Positions 44,248 to 53,641 are shown, numbered from the stretch's first letter. The stretch: 64,000 bases of DNA from CAYVOV01 sp964453525 (GCA_964453525.1 CAYVOV010000004.1:1-64000), one strand, 5' to 3'. Numbers and translations are program-made. The notes: generated by a model from the letters alone, not told the origin.

Positions 44248-45156
44248 TTGGAATGGTCTGAGAGAATGAATGCGGCGGTAGACTATATCGAAGAGAACCT
44301 GGCGGGCGAAATCGACTTCAATGAAGCAGCGAACAGAGCTCTCTGTTCCACCTACCACTTCCAGCGGATGTTCTTTGCCATAAATGGCCTGACTCCGGCG
44401 GAATATGCCAGACGACGCAGACTCACCCTTGCCGCCCGTGAGCTGATGTCCACAGACCAGAAGGTTATCGATATCGCCACCAAATATGGCTATGATTCAC
44501 CGAATGCGTTCACAAGGGCGTTCCGCAATCTGCATGGAGTGACTCCTCAGGCGGCGCGCGAGCCGGGAGTAACACTGACGGCGTTCCCGCGTATCTCCTT
44601 TAAAATCGTTTTACAGGGAGGTAGCGACGTGGACTATAAAATTATAGAGAAACCAGCGTTTGAAGTAATCGGTAAATTAAAGAGAGTGTCAACCACAGAT
44701 TCAGTAAATAATAAACTGATAATAAGCCCCGACGTCTGGAACGAGAACTGGTTTGATATCTGGGAAGAATTCAGCAGGACAGGGTACGGTGAGGAACTGG
44801 AGAAAATAACCCAGGGCAAGCCGGGACCGGTTACGGGGGCAAAATACCTGGGAGTCTGTGTAGTGGATGAAAAAATTGAGGAATATACGTACACTATCGG
44901 TGTCGAGAATCCTGGCATAGAAGTATTGGCAGAATTTGAGGTTATCCGGATTCCGGCATCTACCTGGGCGGCGTTCGAAGCAGTGGGACCTTTCCCGGAA
45001 ACAATAAATAAACTGGAAGATAAAATTTTTATTGAATGGTTTCCTTCGACCGGCTACGAACACGCCGGCACGCCTGAGCTTGAGGTCTATCTGCCAGGAG
45101 ACAGGGAGAGTAAGGATTATCGTTGCCAGTATTGGATGCCGGTGGTAAAGAAATAA
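44248..45156 (+). CDS. AraC-type regulator with GyrI-like effector domain (copy 2)
   Basis: A 302-residue tandem paralogue of the gene at 43187. The DNA-binding half is nearly the same (FHFQRMFFAINGLTPAEYAR, DIATKYGYDSPNAFTRAF), while the effector half has diverged (VIGKLKRVSTTDSV, GVENPGIEVLAEFEV), so the two may answer to different ligands. It also starts with TTG behind GAAGGAGG, and the upstream DNA is duplicated too. A terminator shared with the convergent flavodoxin gene follows. Confidence 0.88.
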   Translation: MEWSERMNAAVDYIEENLAGEIDFNEAANRALCSTYHFQRMFFAINGLTPAEYARRRRLTLAARELMSTDQKVIDIATKYGYDSPNAFTRAFRNLHGVTPQAAREPGVTLTAFPRISFKIVLQGGSDVDYKIIEKPAFEVIGKLKRVSTTDSVNNKLIISPDVWNENWFDIWEEFSRTGYGEELEKITQGKPGPVTGAKYLGVCVVDEKIEEYTYTIGVENPGIEVLAEFEVIRIPASTWAAFEAVGPFPETINKLEDKIFIEWFPSTGYEHAGTPELEVYLPGDRESKDYRCQYWMPVVKK

Positions 45157-45175
45157 TATTTCAGGAAAAAGGATT

Positions 45176-45207
45176 AAGGGTGGGGGATTCAGCCCCCGCC
45201 CTTTCTT
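45176..45207. terminator. Bidirectional terminator
   Basis: AAGGGTGGGGG pairs with CCCCCGCCCTT (one T-G pair) across ATTCAG, between convergent genes. A TTTCTTTAT tail follows on the + strand. Confidence 0.75.
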
Positions 45208-45214
45208 TATCCTA

Positions 45215-45724
45215 TTATTTCTTGAGCTCGCCGGAGATGGTTTTAGCCCAGGAAACTATGGCATTCCAGTCTCGGAAATCGCCGGTCGAGGCTTTCACCA
45301 TCTTTATAACAAATTTCTCTATGAGATTGAGCTTTTTCACATCGATATTACCGTGGAAAACGGTGATATCCCGCGGCTTGATGGCTTCTATAACCGGCTT
45401 CAGCTTTCCCGGGTAAATCCAGCCTCCCATCAGCTCTGTGGCGTCTCCTTCTCCCGTGGGACCGCTTACGAAAAGCCACACCGGCTTTCCGGCTAAAATT
45501 GTTTCGTTCTTTTTCAGGAAGTTGACGGCATCTTTCCGCCACTGGCCTATATATACTGCGCTCCCGATTATAAAATCATCGTACTGAGTCGGGTCACCAA
45601 CCCGGTTGGTCGGTATTACATCGGCCTCTAAACCTTCCTGACGGAGCACCTCTCCAATTTTCTCAGCAATCTCCGCCGTTGCGCCATATTTGGATACATA
45701 CACTACCAGGATTTTAGTCGCCAT
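45215..45724 (-). CDS. Flavodoxin-domain protein (HemG-like)
   Basis: A 169-residue flavodoxin-fold protein. The FMN loop is YVSKYGATAEIAEKI, and the FIIGSAVYIGQWRKDAVNFL block resembles the menaquinone-dependent protoporphyrinogen oxidase HemG. A general flavodoxin reductase role is equally possible, because no other heme gene is in the window. The ATG follows AGGAGGCAA. Confidence 0.78.
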   Translation of the reverse strand: MATKILVVYVSKYGATAEIAEKIGEVLRQEGLEADVIPTNRVGDPTQYDDFIIGSAVYIGQWRKDAVNFLKKNETILAGKPVWLFVSGPTGEGDATELMGGWIYPGKLKPVIEAIKPRDITVFHGNIDVKKLNLIEKFVIKMVKASTGDFRDWNAIVSWAKTISGELKK

Positions 45725-45837
45725 CCAATTGCCTCCTGTTCGTTATATTCATTCTTTTTAAGTAGTCTATCACATTTTCGTAAAGCGGAGCAGGAGAATT
45801 GTAAATATAGGTGGCTTACCCCAAAAGCCGTACATCC

Positions 45838-46165
45838 ATGTCACCCTGAGCACATTCGCTCCGCTCAGTGTAAACTCCGCGACCTGCCCGCTTGCCTCCG
45901 CTGAAGCTTTAGCGCAAGCAGGCCGCACGAGGCTTCGGCAGGCGGGAGGATCCCGGGATGGTGGTTATGATACCCCTACCCTGAGATTCTTCGTAGCTCC
46001 GTTCCTCATAATGACATTTGATGCAAACCCATAGTTAAGGGAAGGGGGGGATTAAAAGGGGCGTGAGCCCCTTTTAAAAGACACTTTCCCTCTCCCTTTA
46101 TCAAAGGAGAGACTTCGTCGTGAGCTCAGTCGAACGAGGTGATTAAGGGTGAGGGTTACCTTATT
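45838..46165. repeat. Repeat-rich gap, including G/C-rich palindromic repeat member 4
   Basis: This 500-base gap has no gene. A segment near 45840-45965 (CACCCTGAG..., CGAGGCTTCGGCAGGCGGG) resembles the dispersed repeats seen elsewhere. The unit at 46031-46165 has an 11-bp hairpin, TTAAAAGGGGC/GCCCCTTTTAA, with a GTGA tetraloop (46052-46077), flanked by AAGGGAAGGGGGG and CCCTCTCCCTTT pieces. Confidence 0.55.
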
Positions 46166-46171
46166 TCCTAT

Positions 46172-46201
46172 TTGCGCTCAATCACTGGTGCGGGATATAA
46201 T
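46172..46201 (+). promoter_or_regulatory. Promoter of the third molybdopterin operon
   Basis: TTGCGC (46172-46177), 18-base spacer, TATAAT (46196-46201). It leaves a short leader of about 17 bases before AAGGAGAG and the ATG at 46225. Confidence 0.6.
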
Positions 46202-46224
46202 CGGGGCTAGGCAAGGAGAGAGAA

Positions 46225-48672
46225 ATGGCGAAAGGCAAGAACCGTGAGATTGTGCGTACCACCACCTGGTCGGCCGGGCCCGGCTGCCACGGCGGCTGCG
46301 GCGTGCTGGCTCACATCGAGGACGGAAAACTGGTTAAAATCGAGGGCGACCCTGACCACCCCTGGAATCAGGGGCGGCTCTGCTCAAGATGTCTGGCAAT
46401 GACCCAGTACGTTAACCATCCTGACCGCCTGGCACGTCCTCTGAAGAGGGTAGGTGAGCGTGGAGAAGGTAAGTGGCAGGAGATTTCCTGGGGCGAGGCT
46501 TTCGACCTGATAGAAGAGAAGCTGGGCAAGATAAAAGAAGATTACGGTCCTGAGAGCGTCATTTTCTCGATGGGGACCGGCCGGGACATCGGCGCCTGGA
46601 TATGTATGCTTGCCTATGCCTACGGCAGTCCCAATGTCATGTTTGCCCTGAGCGGTATTGCCTGTTACAGCCCCAGAATCGCCGCCGTGGAGACTATCCA
46701 AGGCGATTACTGTATCCTCGATGCGGCGCAGTGGTTCCCCGAACGCTATGACGACCCGAACTATAAGGTGCCTGAGTGTATAGTAATCTGGGGTTACAAT
46801 ATTCCCGCCTCATGCCCGGACAATGTCTTCGGTCACTGGATAATCGACCTTATGAAAAAGGGCACCAGGATTATTACTATCGACCCCAGGCTGTCCTGGT
46901 TCGCCTCGAGGTCGCATAAATGGCTCAGACTCCGCCCGGGGACGGACGGTGCCCTGGCGATGGGTTTCCTCAATGTGATTATCAATGAAGGCCTTTATGA
47001 GAAGGAGTTTGTCGAGAAGTGGACGAACGCCGCTCACCTGGTCAGGAAGAATACGGGTACCATATTAAGAGAAAGTGACATGGTTACAGGCGGTTCTCCG
47101 GATAATTTCGTCGCCTGGGACACGGTAAAACAGGCACCGGTGGTCTGGGACTCCGAAAGTGTTGAGTACAGGTCGGCTGACGTTATTCCGGCGCTTGAAG
47201 GTGAGTATGAAGTCAGCCTTGCCAATGGCATGAGAATTAAAGTAGAAACCGTCTGGAATGTCTATTGCCGGCGGGTAAACGAGTATCCGCCGGAGAGAGT
47301 TTCCGAAATAACGATGGTACCTGAGAATGACATTATTGAGGCAGCATGCTTCTACGCCAGAAGCAAGCCGGCCGCCATCCACTGGGGGGTGCCCATCGAT
47401 ATGACGCCAGCGATTACCCCCACCGCCCAGGCAATCGCCGACCTCTGGTGTCTCACCGGGAACCTGGACGTGCCCGGCGGTAATGTGATTTCCCGCTATG
47501 CCTTTGATGCCGTCGCCTATGCCCTGCCCGGGGCGAAAGGAGTCATCAAGCTCGATTCCAAAGAGGCTGACGAGAAAAGAATCGGTGCCGATAAGTACGG
47601 TCCGCTGAGAAAATTCATCTGGCGCGCCCAGACCGATGTCGCTTTTGAGCAAATCTTTACCGAAGACCCCTACCCGATTAAGGCGATGTGGCTGCAGGCG
47701 TGTAATCCCGTGGCTGGCATCGGTCTGGACCCGAAGAGGTGGGTCGAAGCCCTGAAGAAGCTCGACTTCGTTGTCGTTGTTGACCTTTTCCACACCCCCA
47801 CCACCCAGCTTGCCGATGTCGTCCTGCCGACTGGCACTTTCCTTGAGAAAGACAGCTTCCGCACCTGGTGGATACCCCTTCAGAGCATCAATAAGGCTAT
47901 CACGGTGGGGGAGTGCAAGCCGGATGTGGAGATAAACTTCGAGCTGGCAAGAAGGTTCGACCCCGATTTCCGCTGGGAAACGGTCCATGACCTCTTCGAC
48001 GAGATAATCGAGCCGTCCGGGCTGACCTTCAAGGAACTGCAAAAGCAGGGCTGGGTATTTCCGCCGGAGGGTCACCCCAGCCACCCTTATCATCGCTTCG
48101 AGAAAGGACTGCTCCGCCCGGACGGAAAGCCCGGCTTTCAGACCCCGTCCGGCAGAGTGGAACTGTTTTCAGTACTGCGGGAGGAGTGGGGACTGGAACC
48201 GATGGTTCGTTATGAAGAACCACCCTTCACTCCGGTCAGCCAGCCGGAACTGTATAAACGGTACCCACTCATCCTGTCCACGGGGAGGCGGTCTCCGGTC
48301 TACTTTCATGCCGAACACCGGAATATCCCCTGGCTGCGGGAAATCGACCCCGACCCGGTGATTGAAATCCATCCCGATACGGCGAGTCCGCTTGGTATAA
48401 ATAACGGCGACTGGGTATGGGTTGAAAACTGGCTGGGCCGGTGCAAGTTCAAGGCAAAGGTAACCCTGGTGGTGCCGGAGTGGATGGTGATGACTGCTCA
48501 CGGCTGGTGGTTCCCCGAGGAGCCGGGTGAAGAGCCTTCTCTTTACGGTGTCTGGAAATCAAACGTGAACCAGCTTATTCCAATGGGCTTCCAGGGTGAG
48601 GACGGCCTTGGCGCTCCGATTAAACATCTGCTCTGCAAGGTCTATAAAGCCGGTGGCAGCGAGGAGAGTTAG
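46225..48672 (+). CDS. Molybdopterin (bis-PGD) oxidoreductase, catalytic subunit (third copy, altered Fe-S site)
   Basis: An 815-residue member of the same enzyme family as those at 396 and 4620, with about 100 extra residues, part of them an insert near 265-330. The candidate Mo/W ligand is C147 in GIACYSP. The N-terminal Fe-S motif is altered: Gly18 stands where the first Cys should be, leaving C21, C25 and C53, while an additional Cys, C56, follows in RLCSRC. The cluster may be ligated by C56 instead, be a [3Fe-4S] type, or be absent. No export signal. It is followed one base later by a two-cluster ferredoxin and then a cyclase. Substrate unknown; transhydroxylase-like chemistry would suit the missing ligand and the cyclase. 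Confidence 0.9.
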   Translation: MAKGKNREIVRTTTWSAGPGCHGGCGVLAHIEDGKLVKIEGDPDHPWNQGRLCSRCLAMTQYVNHPDRLARPLKRVGERGEGKWQEISWGEAFDLIEEKLGKIKEDYGPESVIFSMGTGRDIGAWICMLAYAYGSPNVMFALSGIACYSPRIAAVETIQGDYCILDAAQWFPERYDDPNYKVPECIVIWGYNIPASCPDNVFGHWIIDLMKKGTRIITIDPRLSWFASRSHKWLRLRPGTDGALAMGFLNVIINEGLYEKEFVEKWTNAAHLVRKNTGTILRESDMVTGGSPDNFVAWDTVKQAPVVWDSESVEYRSADVIPALEGEYEVSLANGMRIKVETVWNVYCRRVNEYPPERVSEITMVPENDIIEAACFYARSKPAAIHWGVPIDMTPAITPTAQAIADLWCLTGNLDVPGGNVISRYAFDAVAYALPGAKGVIKLDSKEADEKRIGADKYGPLRKFIWRAQTDVAFEQIFTEDPYPIKAMWLQACNPVAGIGLDPKRWVEALKKLDFVVVVDLFHTPTTQLADVVLPTGTFLEKDSFRTWWIPLQSINKAITVGECKPDVEINFELARRFDPDFRWETVHDLFDEIIEPSGLTFKELQKQGWVFPPEGHPSHPYHRFEKGLLRPDGKPGFQTPSGRVELFSVLREEWGLEPMVRYEEPPFTPVSQPELYKRYPLILSTGRRSPVYFHAEHRNIPWLREIDPDPVIEIHPDTASPLGINNGDWVWVENWLGRCKFKAKVTLVVPEWMVMTAHGWWFPEEPGEEPSLYGVWKSNVNQLIPMGFQGEDGLGAPIKHLLCKVYKAGGSEES

Positions 48673-48673
48673 A

Positions 48674-49018
48674 ATGGCAGATAAGTGCGAATACGGTTTG
48701 CTTATAGATTATGAATACTGCACCGGCTGCTATGCCTGCCAGGTCGCCTGTGCCCAGGAATACGGCTGGCCGGCAGGAATGGGGGGAATCAGGGTTATCG
48801 AGGTGGAGCAGAAACTGCCCAATAAGAAGGCTTATCTGACCTTCCTGCCCTTTCCCACCGAGCTCTGCATCCTCTGTGCTCCACGCACCAGACAGGGACT
48901 CCAGCCTGCCTGTGTCAAGCACTGCATGGCAGCCTGTATGAAATACGGGAAAATAGAAGACCTGGCAAAAGAGCTGGCTGATAAGCCGCGGCAGGTACTC
49001 TGGGTACCGCGGGCTTGA
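48674..49018 (+). CDS. Short two-cluster ferredoxin subunit
   Basis: A 114-residue protein, reduced relative to the four-cluster subunit at 2524. Two Cys groups remain, CTGCYACQVAC and C-x2-C-x11-C-x3-C (CILC ... CVKHC). Each is the outer half of a longer protein of this type, so two [4Fe-4S] clusters are expected. The ATG follows GAGGAGAG and lies one base after the catalytic gene. The pair probably forms the catalytic complex. Confidence 0.85.
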   Translation: MADKCEYGLLIDYEYCTGCYACQVACAQEYGWPAGMGGIRVIEVEQKLPNKKAYLTFLPFPTELCILCAPRTRQGLQPACVKHCMAACMKYGKIEDLAKELADKPRQVLWVPRA

Positions 49019-49082
49019 TATACCTTGGCGGCAACTACCTGAGCGTGTGTCAATCATTAATTAATTGAAGGAGGTATTAATA

Positions 49083-49766
49083 GTGGCGAAGAAAAAGACC
49101 GGTGCTTATGAGTGGGGTGAGGCTCCACCGTCTTCCTGGATTGACATCTCGATACCTTTTAGGGATAAGATGGTGCACTGGCCCAGTGACCCGGAACCGC
49201 AGATAGTACGCCTTAAGGACAGGGATGCCGGTGACCCGGTCAGCCTGATGGACATGCACTTTATCGACCACGCCGGGACGCATGTCGATGCTCCGCTCCA
49301 TTTTATCGCCGGCGGAAAGACTATAGATAAAATGCCTTTAAACGCAACTATCGGCAGGGCAAGGGTCATTGAGATAAAGAACAAAGAGGTGATAACTGTC
49401 GAAGAACTGCTGCCTCATAATATCCGCCGCGGTGAGCGGATTCTTTTCAAAACCGAGAATTCGGACAGGTGCTACAAGACGGATGAGTTTTTCGAGGATT
49501 ATGTGTATTTCTCCACTGAGGTGGCGCAACACCTTGTCGACAGGGGAGTCAAGGCAGTTGGCCTAGACTACTTATCGATAGGTACCTATCGTGACAGGGA
49601 TAACCTCCACGATACCCACGAGATTCTGCTCAACGCCGGCGTCTATATTATCGAAGGTATCAACCTGGCAGGCGTGAAACCGGGACGGTATGAGCTTGTC
49701 TGTCTGCCCCTTTTGCTTGAGCGGGGCGATGCCGGCCCTGCCCGGGCTATCATCAGGCCGATATAG
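49083..49766 (+). CDS. Cyclase/kynurenine formamidase-like metal hydrolase
   Basis: A 227-residue protein of the cyclase family. The metal motif is HAGTHVDAPLHF (HxGTHxDxPxHF), with a WIDISIPFRD start and LDYLSIG later. Family members hydrolyse formamides or cyclise or open small rings. GTG start at 49083 with GGAGG 8 bases upstream; a TTG at 49065 would put the site inside the gene. It lies 64 bases after the ferredoxin and is likely part of the same operon, hinting that the molybdopterin enzyme and the hydrolase act on successive steps. Confidence 0.85.
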   Translation: MAKKKTGAYEWGEAPPSSWIDISIPFRDKMVHWPSDPEPQIVRLKDRDAGDPVSLMDMHFIDHAGTHVDAPLHFIAGGKTIDKMPLNATIGRARVIEIKNKEVITVEELLPHNIRRGERILFKTENSDRCYKTDEFFEDYVYFSTEVAQHLVDRGVKAVGLDYLSIGTYRDRDNLHDTHEILLNAGVYIIEGINLAGVKPGRYELVCLPLLLERGDAGPARAIIRPI

Positions 49767-49835
49767 TTATTTGAATTGATTCTGTGAAAAAGAGATTGTT
49801 AGACAGTGGCTCCCCTGCCTCCACTAGGAATAAGG

Positions 49836-49866
49836 ACGGTTCCGATGAAAAACCATCGGGACCGTT
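49836..49866 (+). terminator. Terminator after the cyclase gene
   Basis: CGGTTCCGATG pairs with CATCGGGACCG across an A-rich loop (one T-G pair), about 70 bases past the stop. The T run is weak. Confidence 0.55.
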
Positions 49867-50025
49867 AATAATTTGAATAACCGGGCCTTCGCGTTGAGTA
49901 GTCACTGGAAAGACAAGTTTGAAAGGAAGTTAATGTTCTTAGTAATACACTAATTGTTTATGTATGATAATCGATGTATAATCGGCATTACCAAAAAGAC
50001 TTCTATATGGGACATCACGTGACAT

Positions 50026-50913
50026 ATGATGAGTAATAAAAAAAGAGGTATGGAAGAGTCATATAAGGAAGCAGCTGATAAGCTTGGGCTGGGAGACAGG
50101 ATAGAATCTGAAACCCAGCTTCTCGCGACAGGTTTCACAAGTGTGAACTTGGAAGGAATTGCTCCATTTGATAACGATATTATTACCTTCGATTATCAAA
50201 CGAACCAGGTGATTAATAAAAACTGGAAAGCCAGGACTGAATTACATCCCGGTATGTTTCCGGGACCTCTTGCCAGTGTCCTCAAGTTCATGGTCGAAGA
50301 CGGTACTCTCAACTTTGCCCTTAAACGTTCCCGGTTTGATATATTTGACGGATTGAAACAGGAGATGCCGTCATGTCTTGACATCACGGAAATACCACTT
50401 GACCGGGATTTATGTCTTTATCTCTGTACGGGAGCTGTTACCATTACTGCGCCGGAGGAAAGCTATCCCGATGGTGCAATAATTTTCGGCGTCAGGAGTT
50501 CTCGTCACGCAATCGGGCCAGGTAATTCAAATTGTTTGCCTTCCGGTCTCGTGAATCCGGATAAGGATAGGTTGTTAATCGGTGATTCCGCATCTAGAAG
50601 TTTACTCTCTATAAGGCTTACGATATTGAGAGAGTTAATAGAAGAAACAAGCATACGCGACTACAAACAATTAGAGTATCTCGGTTTAGTCTACGAAGGA
50701 TATGTGGCCCCAGGAGTCGCGATTGCGGTAAGACTAATTGTTGATACTACCGTTAATAAAATCCGGAAAACCATAACAAATTCTGATAATGAATCGGAAA
50801 GTTATCATTTTGTAGATAATAATCCGGAAGCAGTCAGGGATTTTATAGCGAAATATCCGCCTACTCCCCATTCCGCAGCAATGCTGGCATTACATTTTGC
50901 TGTATCTTCATAG
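50026..50913 (+). CDS. Nudix-like domain protein
   Basis: A 295-residue protein. LRELIEETSIRD (about residues 205-220) matches the core of the Nudix box (REx2EE), and the preceding block LPSGLVNPDKDRLL resembles the entry to the domain. The glycine and first Glu of the full box are less clear. The first 130 residues are of no family I know. There is no ribosome site at the ATG. It has no close neighbour; a tRNA-like scrap lies 70 bases downstream. Confidence 0.6.
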   Translation: MMSNKKRGMEESYKEAADKLGLGDRIESETQLLATGFTSVNLEGIAPFDNDIITFDYQTNQVINKNWKARTELHPGMFPGPLASVLKFMVEDGTLNFALKRSRFDIFDGLKQEMPSCLDITEIPLDRDLCLYLCTGAVTITAPEESYPDGAIIFGVRSSRHAIGPGNSNCLPSGLVNPDKDRLLIGDSASRSLLSIRLTILRELIEETSIRDYKQLEYLGLVYEGYVAPGVAIAVRLIVDTTVNKIRKTITNSDNESESYHFVDNNPEAVRDFIAKYPPTPHSAAMLALHFAVSS

Positions 50914-50980
50914 GACTGGTTTTTGGTGACCGGACAAACATGGCTATCTTCGTTGAGTGGTAAAAAAACACTTAAACAGA

Positions 50981-51012
50981 ACAAAGCATCGTTCCAAGGG
51001 GAGTTCGACTCT
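50981..51012 (+). repeat. tRNA/tmRNA-like T-arm scrap, copy 2
   Basis: Matches 7111-7142 at 28 of 32 positions, same orientation. The shared core is AGGGGGAGTTCGACTCT or close to it. No full tRNA fold. Confidence 0.35.
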
Positions 51013-51051
51013 TGCCCCTCTCTAGATTCCTTAAGGGTTCGTCCTGAAGGC

Positions 51052-52446
51052 TCACCCTTTCCTCAGGTTACCGAGTAGCATCGATAGCCCCTTTATTCCC
51101 ACCTTCAAATCTCCTATCGAGGAAATCTGCCTGAGACGCTGCCAGGGATATGAAGGGCGCAGATAAAACTCTCTGTAGGCGCGTTTTATCCAGTGCCGGA
51201 TTTCATCCCGGCTTAGCAGGTCGCTTTCAAAAACGGGAGTTATTCCCTCACCGGTGCCGGCATAGACGAAGCTCTCCCAGGGGATTTTTTCATCACCGCG
51301 CCCGGCCATATATATGTCGAAAAGGTCGGTCCCCGGGAAAGGCGTGGTAATTGAAAACTGGGCGAAATCAAGCTTCAGCTTCCTGGCCAGGTTGATTGTC
51401 TGCCTGATTGTTTCCGGTGTTTCTCCCGGAGAGCCCAGCATAAAATACCCCACCGTCTGTATGCCGACCTCCCGGGTTATCCGGATGGCTTCTTCCACCT
51501 GTTCAAGGCTAATATCCTTGCATAGTGAGTCCAGTATCTCCTCCGAAGCCGACTCTATACCGTAAGCTACGGCGTAACAACCCGCCTGCTTCATGTGGAG
51601 CAGCAACTCTCTATCCACAAGGTCGACCCTGGTTTCGCAGGTCCAGTGCATCCTCAACCCTTCTTTTATTATTCCTTCGGCAATATCGTGAGCTCGTTTC
51701 TTATTAAGAGTAAAGACATCATCATAAAAGGTGAATTCCTTTATGCCGAGTTTATCCTGAAAGTAAGTGAGTTCTCTGACAACTCTTTCCGGACTCTGAG
51801 CTCTGAATTTATTGCCGAAGATGGGCTTTGAGCAATAAGCGCACCGGTAAGGACAGCCGCGGCTGGTGATGATAACGGCAAAGGGTAAAGCCCGCCCGTG
51901 CGGAGGATGTGGTTTGTATCTTCTCCGGGGGAGTAAATGGTAGGCGAGAAAGGGGAGAGAGTCCATTTCCACGTTTTCCGCTCTTGCCGGATTACTGATG
52001 ACCTGCGCATCTTTTCTGTAGCTTATGCCCTGAATTTCATTAAATGGCCTGCCCTGTTCAAGGGCTTGAAGTAGTTCAAGTATTGTCTCTTCGCCCTCTC
52101 CCCTGACGATGATATCTATGTTTGGCGTTGCTGCTAGTGTTTCTTCGGGCAGTAACGTGGCATGAGCCCCGCCAAGGATTACAGTCAATTCCGGTCTTGT
52201 ATCTTTTATAGCGCCGGCAGTTTCAAGTGCCGCACTGACCGTTGGCGTCATGGCGGTAAGCCCCACTACTTCGGCGTCGTCAAGCTGTGAGACCACCTCC
52301 TTAGGTTTTAGCTTTAGAGCGCTGGCGTCAATTATACTTACCGGATAGCCATTCTTCTCAAGGACGGCAGCAATCTGGGCAAGTCCCATCGGAGGTTGTG
52401 GATAGCTTGTTAACTGGGGAGGATTTATTAGAACTGTTCTTAGCAT
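51052..52446 (-). CDS. B12-binding radical SAM protein
   Basis: A 464-residue protein. The N-terminal domain is a cobalamin-binding fold (VVGLTAMTPTVSAALE and ILGGAHATLLPEETL), and the radical SAM motif is RGCPYRCAYC (C-x3-C-x2-C). The C-terminal half has the usual barrel blocks (YGIESASEEILDSL, GYFMLGSPGETPE). This layout is common to methylases and lipid- or hopanoid-modifying enzymes; the substrate is unknown. It is next to the glycosyltransferase and STT3 region, so a role in a cell-surface lipid is conceivable. Confidence 0.85.
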   Translation of the reverse strand: MLRTVLINPPQLTSYPQPPMGLAQIAAVLEKNGYPVSIIDASALKLKPKEVVSQLDDAEVVGLTAMTPTVSAALETAGAIKDTRPELTVILGGAHATLLPEETLAATPNIDIIVRGEGEETILELLQALEQGRPFNEIQGISYRKDAQVISNPARAENVEMDSLPFLAYHLLPRRRYKPHPPHGRALPFAVIITSRGCPYRCAYCSKPIFGNKFRAQSPERVVRELTYFQDKLGIKEFTFYDDVFTLNKKRAHDIAEGIIKEGLRMHWTCETRVDLVDRELLLHMKQAGCYAVAYGIESASEEILDSLCKDISLEQVEEAIRITREVGIQTVGYFMLGSPGETPETIRQTINLARKLKLDFAQFSITTPFPGTDLFDIYMAGRGDEKIPWESFVYAGTGEGITPVFESDLLSRDEIRHWIKRAYREFYLRPSYPWQRLRQISSIGDLKVGIKGLSMLLGNLRKG

Positions 52447-52561
52447 TACTTTATACTACAGGTTATGTGGCCCTCTGCTCAGCAAATTTTCACTCTCAAT
52501 CTTCAATATGGAATACGGATTATTTCATCTGAGGTGCCGATGCTGTTTCGATTACCTTTAA

Positions 52562-53461
52562 TTAACCCCTGCGTTTTGAAAGCAGGTTTAAGATTATGCC
52601 GGTGAAGATACTTATTGAACCGACAATTAGCAACAGGCTGGCAACCAGTGCCCAGCCGGTAACGGCTACGCCACTTTTGGAGTAAATGCTGAGTGCAATG
52701 ACACCAGCGACCAGGCCGAGCGTAGTGATGATAATGCCGCCCAGTCCGAAGAAAAAGAGAGGGCGTCTCTCTGAAATCATAACCAGTATTCTGCCCAGGA
52801 CACTGAATCCATGTACGACAGGATTCAGTGTAGAGCTATCCACGGTGTAGCGGATAGAAATTGGTTTTTCCGTAATCTTCAGTCCATTTTCAGTGGCCCT
52901 GGATATAGTCTCAGCCGATACAGCCATTCCTGTTTCTCTCAGGGATAGTGAGGCGATAGCCTTTCCGGAGAAAGCTCTGAATCCGGATTCGGAATCGGTG
53001 ACCTCTTCTCCAGAAAGGACATGGGAGAAGTTTGAAATGATTCTCTGGCCGATGCGGCGGTAACGCGGGACCTCTTCCTTCTGTGCTTCTCGAGAGCCGA
53101 TGACGATATCGAAACCTTCATAGACGGGACCAATCAGGTCCGGGATTTCATCCGGGTTGTGCTGGGAATCGGAGTCTAGCAGGACGAAGATATCCGGCTT
53201 CCTTTTCTTAGCCTCGGCAATGAGTGTCTGAACGCTGGCGCCATAGCCCTTATTCTGTTCGTGCTGAATCACGGTAGCGCCGGCGAGCCTGGCGACCTCA
53301 GCCGTACGGTCACTGCTGCCGTCGTCGACGATAATGACCTCATCAACGTATTTTCTGGTTTGAAGGATAATAGTGCCGATATACTGTTCTTCATTAAAGG
53401 CGGGTAGCCCGGCGATAATTTTACGGTTCTTCTGTTGAGAAGGCTTGGGTGATTTATTCAT
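52562..53461 (-). CDS. Family 2 glycosyltransferase with C-terminal membrane segments (dolichol-phosphate-type)
   Basis: A 299-residue GT2 enzyme. The nucleotide-sugar site includes GLPAFNEEQYIGT, IIVDDGSSD and LDSDSQHNPDE. The GYGASVQTLIAEAK and SGFRAFS blocks match DPM1/AglD-like enzymes that move a sugar to a polyprenyl phosphate. Two membrane spans form the last 70 residues. I start at the ATG 53461; an upstream TTG at 53476 is possible. It probably supplies lipid-linked sugar for the oligosaccharyltransferase encoded nearby. Confidence 0.85.
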   Translation of the reverse strand: MNKSPKPSQQKNRKIIAGLPAFNEEQYIGTIILQTRKYVDEVIIVDDGSSDRTAEVARLAGATVIQHEQNKGYGASVQTLIAEAKKRKPDIFVLLDSDSQHNPDEIPDLIGPVYEGFDIVIGSREAQKEEVPRYRRIGQRIISNFSHVLSGEEVTDSESGFRAFSGKAIASLSLRETGMAVSAETISRATENGLKITEKPISIRYTVDSSTLNPVVHGFSVLGRILVMISERRPLFFFGLGGIIITTLGLVAGVIALSIYSKSGVAVTGWALVASLLLIVGSISIFTGIILNLLSKRRG

Positions 53462-53641
53462 TAGATCTGTCCGCAATAACGATGTATTTTATATGCTCAT
53501 GAATAAGTTAATACATTATACCGTAAAAGGTGTATTAATTAAATGAAGTATAAAAAAGTGGGGAGGTACAAATCTGACGTTGTTTCTTGAGAACAGTCCG
53601 GTTCCTTAGAGAGGTAAAAAGATGAGATTAGCACTCCCCGT

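Noticed and set aside
46225..48672. Selenocysteine in the molybdopterin enzymes.
   Set aside because: All three catalytic frames run without an internal TGA at the ligand position; each has a Cys codon there (C137, C141, C147).
7111..51012. The two T-arm-like repeats could be taken as att sites of a 44-kb island.
   Set aside because: The segment between them carries gyrA, lysC, apgM, aroF and an aminoacyl-tRNA synthetase, no integrase or phage gene is present, and the repeats are imperfect. A whole-island reading does not hold.
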